The position numbers and the translations under genes are program-made. This document shows positions 61,556 through 64,000 of a stretch of 64,000 bases of DNA, in pieces (position 1 is the stretch's first letter; the number at the start of each line of letters is the position of its first letter). The notes below the pieces were generated by a model. That model was not told the DNA's origin, did no database searches, and worked only from the letters and a program-made list of their open reading frames with translations. The stretch comes from Phlebotomus papatasi (Eukaryota > Arthropoda > Insecta > Diptera > Psychodidae): assembly GCF_024763615.1 (NCBI RefSeq), contig NW_026604420.1, positions 124,001-188,000 on the forward strand, read 5' to 3'.

Positions 61556-64000
61556 AGTTTTTTTTTAATTTTTTAAAAATGCCAAAATCTGCTCTAGAAG
61601 CCGCAATTCTTAAAATTTCTCAATGAAAATCACATTAGAATACTTCATATAATTCTACCAATCAATTAATATCATTAGTTGAATTATTTTCTTGGAAAAA
61701 TTCCCACCAAAACTGATCATGATCCCACCCTTGGGAGTTTTTTTTTATTTTTTAAAAATGCCAAAATCTGCTCTAGAAACCGCAATTCTTAAAATTTCTC
61801 AATGAAAATCACATTAGAATACTTCAAATAATTCTACCAATCAATTAATATCATTAGTTGAATTTTTTTCTTGGAAAAATTCCCACCAAAAATCATCATG
61901 ATCCCACCCTTGGGAGTTTTTTTTTAATTTTTTAAAAATGCCAAAATCTGCTCTAGAAGCCGCAATTCTTAAAATTTCTCAATGAAAATCACATTAGAAT
62001 ACTTCAAATAATTCTATCAATCAATTAATATCATTAGTTGAATTATTTTCTTGGAAAAATTCCCACAAAAATCATCATGATCCCACCCTTGGGAGTTTTT
62101 TTTTTAATTTTTTAAAAATGCCAAAATCTGCTCTAGAAACCGCAATTCTTAAAATTTCTCAATGAAAATCACATTAGAATACTTCAAATAATTCTATCAA
62201 TCAATTAATATCATTAGTTGAATTTTTTTCTTGGAAAAATTCCCACAAAAATCATCATGATCCCACCCTTGGGAGTTTTTTTTTTAATTTTTTAAAAATG
62301 CCAAAATCTGCTCTAGAAACCGCAATTCTTAAAATTTCTCAATGAAAATCGCATTAGAATACTTCAAATAATTCTACCAATCAATTAGTATCATTAGTTG
62401 ATTTTTTTTCTTGGAAAAATTCCCACCAAAACTCATCATGATCCCATCCTTGGGAGTTTTTTTTAATTTTTTAAAAATGCCAAAATCTGCTCTAGAAGCC
62501 GCAATTCTTAAAATTTCTCAATGAAAATCACATTAGAATACTTCAAATAATTCTACCAATCAATTAATATCATTAGTTGAATTATTTTCTTGGAAAAATT
62601 CCCACAAAAATCATCATGATCCCACCCTTGGGAGTTTTTTTTTAATTTTTTAAAAATGCCAAAATCTGCTCTAGAAACCGCAATTCTTAAAATTTCTCAA
62701 TGAAAATCACATTAGAATACTTCAAATAATTCTATCAATCAATTAATATCATTATTTGCATTATTTTCTTGGAAAAATTCCCACAAAAATCATCATGATC
62801 CCACCCTTGGGAGTTTTTTTTTTAATTTTTAAAAATGCCAAAATCTGCTCTAGAAACCGCAATTCTTAAAATTTCTCAATGAAAATCACATTAGAATACT
62901 TCAAATAATTCTACCAATCAATTAATATCATTAGTTGAATATTTTTCTTCGAAAAATTCCCACCAAAAATCATCATGATCCCACCCTTGGGAGTTTTTTT
63001 TTAATTTTTTAAAAATGCCAAAATCTGCTCTAGAAACCGCAATTCTTAAAATTTCTCAATGAAAATCACATTAGAATACTTCAAATAATTCTACCAATCA
63101 ATTAATATCATTAGTTGAATTTTTTTCTTGGAAAAATTCCCACCAAAACTCATCATGATCCCACCCTTGGGAGTTTTTTTTTAATTTTTTAAAAATGCCA
63201 AAATCTGCTCTAGAAACCGCAATTCTTAAAATTTCTCAATGAAAATCACATTAGAATACTTCAAATAATTCTACCAATCAATTAATATCATTAGTTGAAT
63301 TTTTTTCTTGGAAAAATTCCCACCAAAAATCATCATGATCCCACCCTTGGGAGTTTTTTTTTAATTTTTTAAAAATGCCAAAATCTGCTCTAGAAGTCGC
63401 AATTCTTAAAATTTCTCAATGAAAATCACATTAGAATACTTCATATAATTCTACCAATCAATTAATATCATTAGTTGAATTATTTTCTTGGAAAAATTCC
63501 CACCAAAACTGATCATGATCCCACCCTTGGGAGTTTTTTTTTTAATTTTTTAAAAATGCCAAAATCTGCTCTAGAAACCGCAATTCTTAAAATTTCTCAA
63601 TGAAAATCACATTAGAATACTTCAAATAATTCTACCAATCAATTAATATCATTAGTTGAATTTTTTTCTTGGAAAAATTCCCACCAAAAATCATCATGAT
63701 CCCACCCTTGGGAGTTTTTTTTTTAATTTTTTAAAAATGCCAAAATCTGCTCTAGAAGCCGCGATTCTTAAAATTTCTCAATGAAAATCACATTAGAATA
63801 CTTCAAATAATTCTATCAATCAATTAATATCATTAGTTGAATTATTTTCTTGGAAAAATTCCCACAAAAATCATCATGATCCCACCCTTGGGAGTTTTTT
63901 TTTTTAATTTTTTAAAAATGCCAAAATCTGCTCTAGAAACCGCAATTCTTAAAATTTCTCAATGAAAATCACATTAGAATACTTCAAATAATTCTATCAA

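Larger units (their letters stand above)
21009..64000 (+). repeat. 179-bp satellite array, block C
   Basis: About 240 further copies of the same monomer in the same orientation, starting with the right-hand ATCATGAT duplication of the hAT-like element and running off the window end. Diagnostic variants include GTTGAATTATTTTC, GTTGATTTTTTTTC and TTTGCATTATTTTC at the T-rich stretch; CTAGAAGCC, CTAAAAACC and CTGGAAGCC; and GACCCC paired with GGAGGTTT. These recur in fixed order, which shows higher-order structure. T tracts vary from about 6 to 18 (17 at 21386-21402, 18 at 24444-24461). I see no coding region, RNA gene or non-satellite insertion anywhere in these 43 kb. Confidence 0.98.

Overview
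The window is eukaryotic, AT-rich heterochromatin from what is most likely an insect or other arthropod genome. The clues are a TATA box plus TCAGT initiator in an LTR, a Mag-like Ty3/Gypsy element, a jerky/Tigger-type pogo transposase with a short intron, and a TTAA-flanked piggyBac-type MITE. The species cannot be named from the sequence. There is no ordinary host gene, rRNA, tRNA or CRISPR locus that I can support.

Layout. About 53 kb is one tandem satellite with a monomer of about 179 bp (roughly 300 copies by length), all in the same orientation. It forms three blocks: 1-3593, 8145-15015 and 21009-64000. The array is interrupted twice. First, a complete Mag-like Ty3/Gypsy LTR retrotransposon lies at 3594-8144. 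It has identical 131-bp LTRs, a 5-bp CCAAT target duplication, a primer-binding site, a polypurine tract and one uninterrupted gag-pol frame. Second, a 5,993-bp hAT-like DNA element lies at 15016-21008. It is bounded by an 8-bp palindromic duplication (ATCATGAT) and short CAG...CTG inverted termini with GC-rich caps.

The hAT-like element has no visible hAT transposase and has itself been invaded. A 2.2-kb pogo/Tigger-type element (15575-17766, TA duplication) carries a decayed minus-strand transposase with one nonsense codon, one frameshift and loss of the catalytic core. A 515-bp piggyBac-type MITE (18626-19140, TTAA) splits a tandem array of about 44-bp units. That array then reverses orientation at about 19673, giving an inverted repeat with arms of 445 bp or more. 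A separate 296-bp inverted-repeat element sits at 20304-20599.

The satellite has hierarchical structure. There are tetrameric duplications of about 717 bp at several places, a 4,304-bp higher-order unit repeated in tandem (35301-39604, then 39605 to about 42790) with a diverged relative at 28120-31970, and subfamilies confined to particular stretches. A few scrambled monomers (near 23540, 27680, 56600-56985 and 61190-61555) look like template-switch rearrangements or assembly errors. The inferred history is an old hAT-like insertion that collected nested elements, ongoing local satellite amplification, and a very recent Gypsy insertion.
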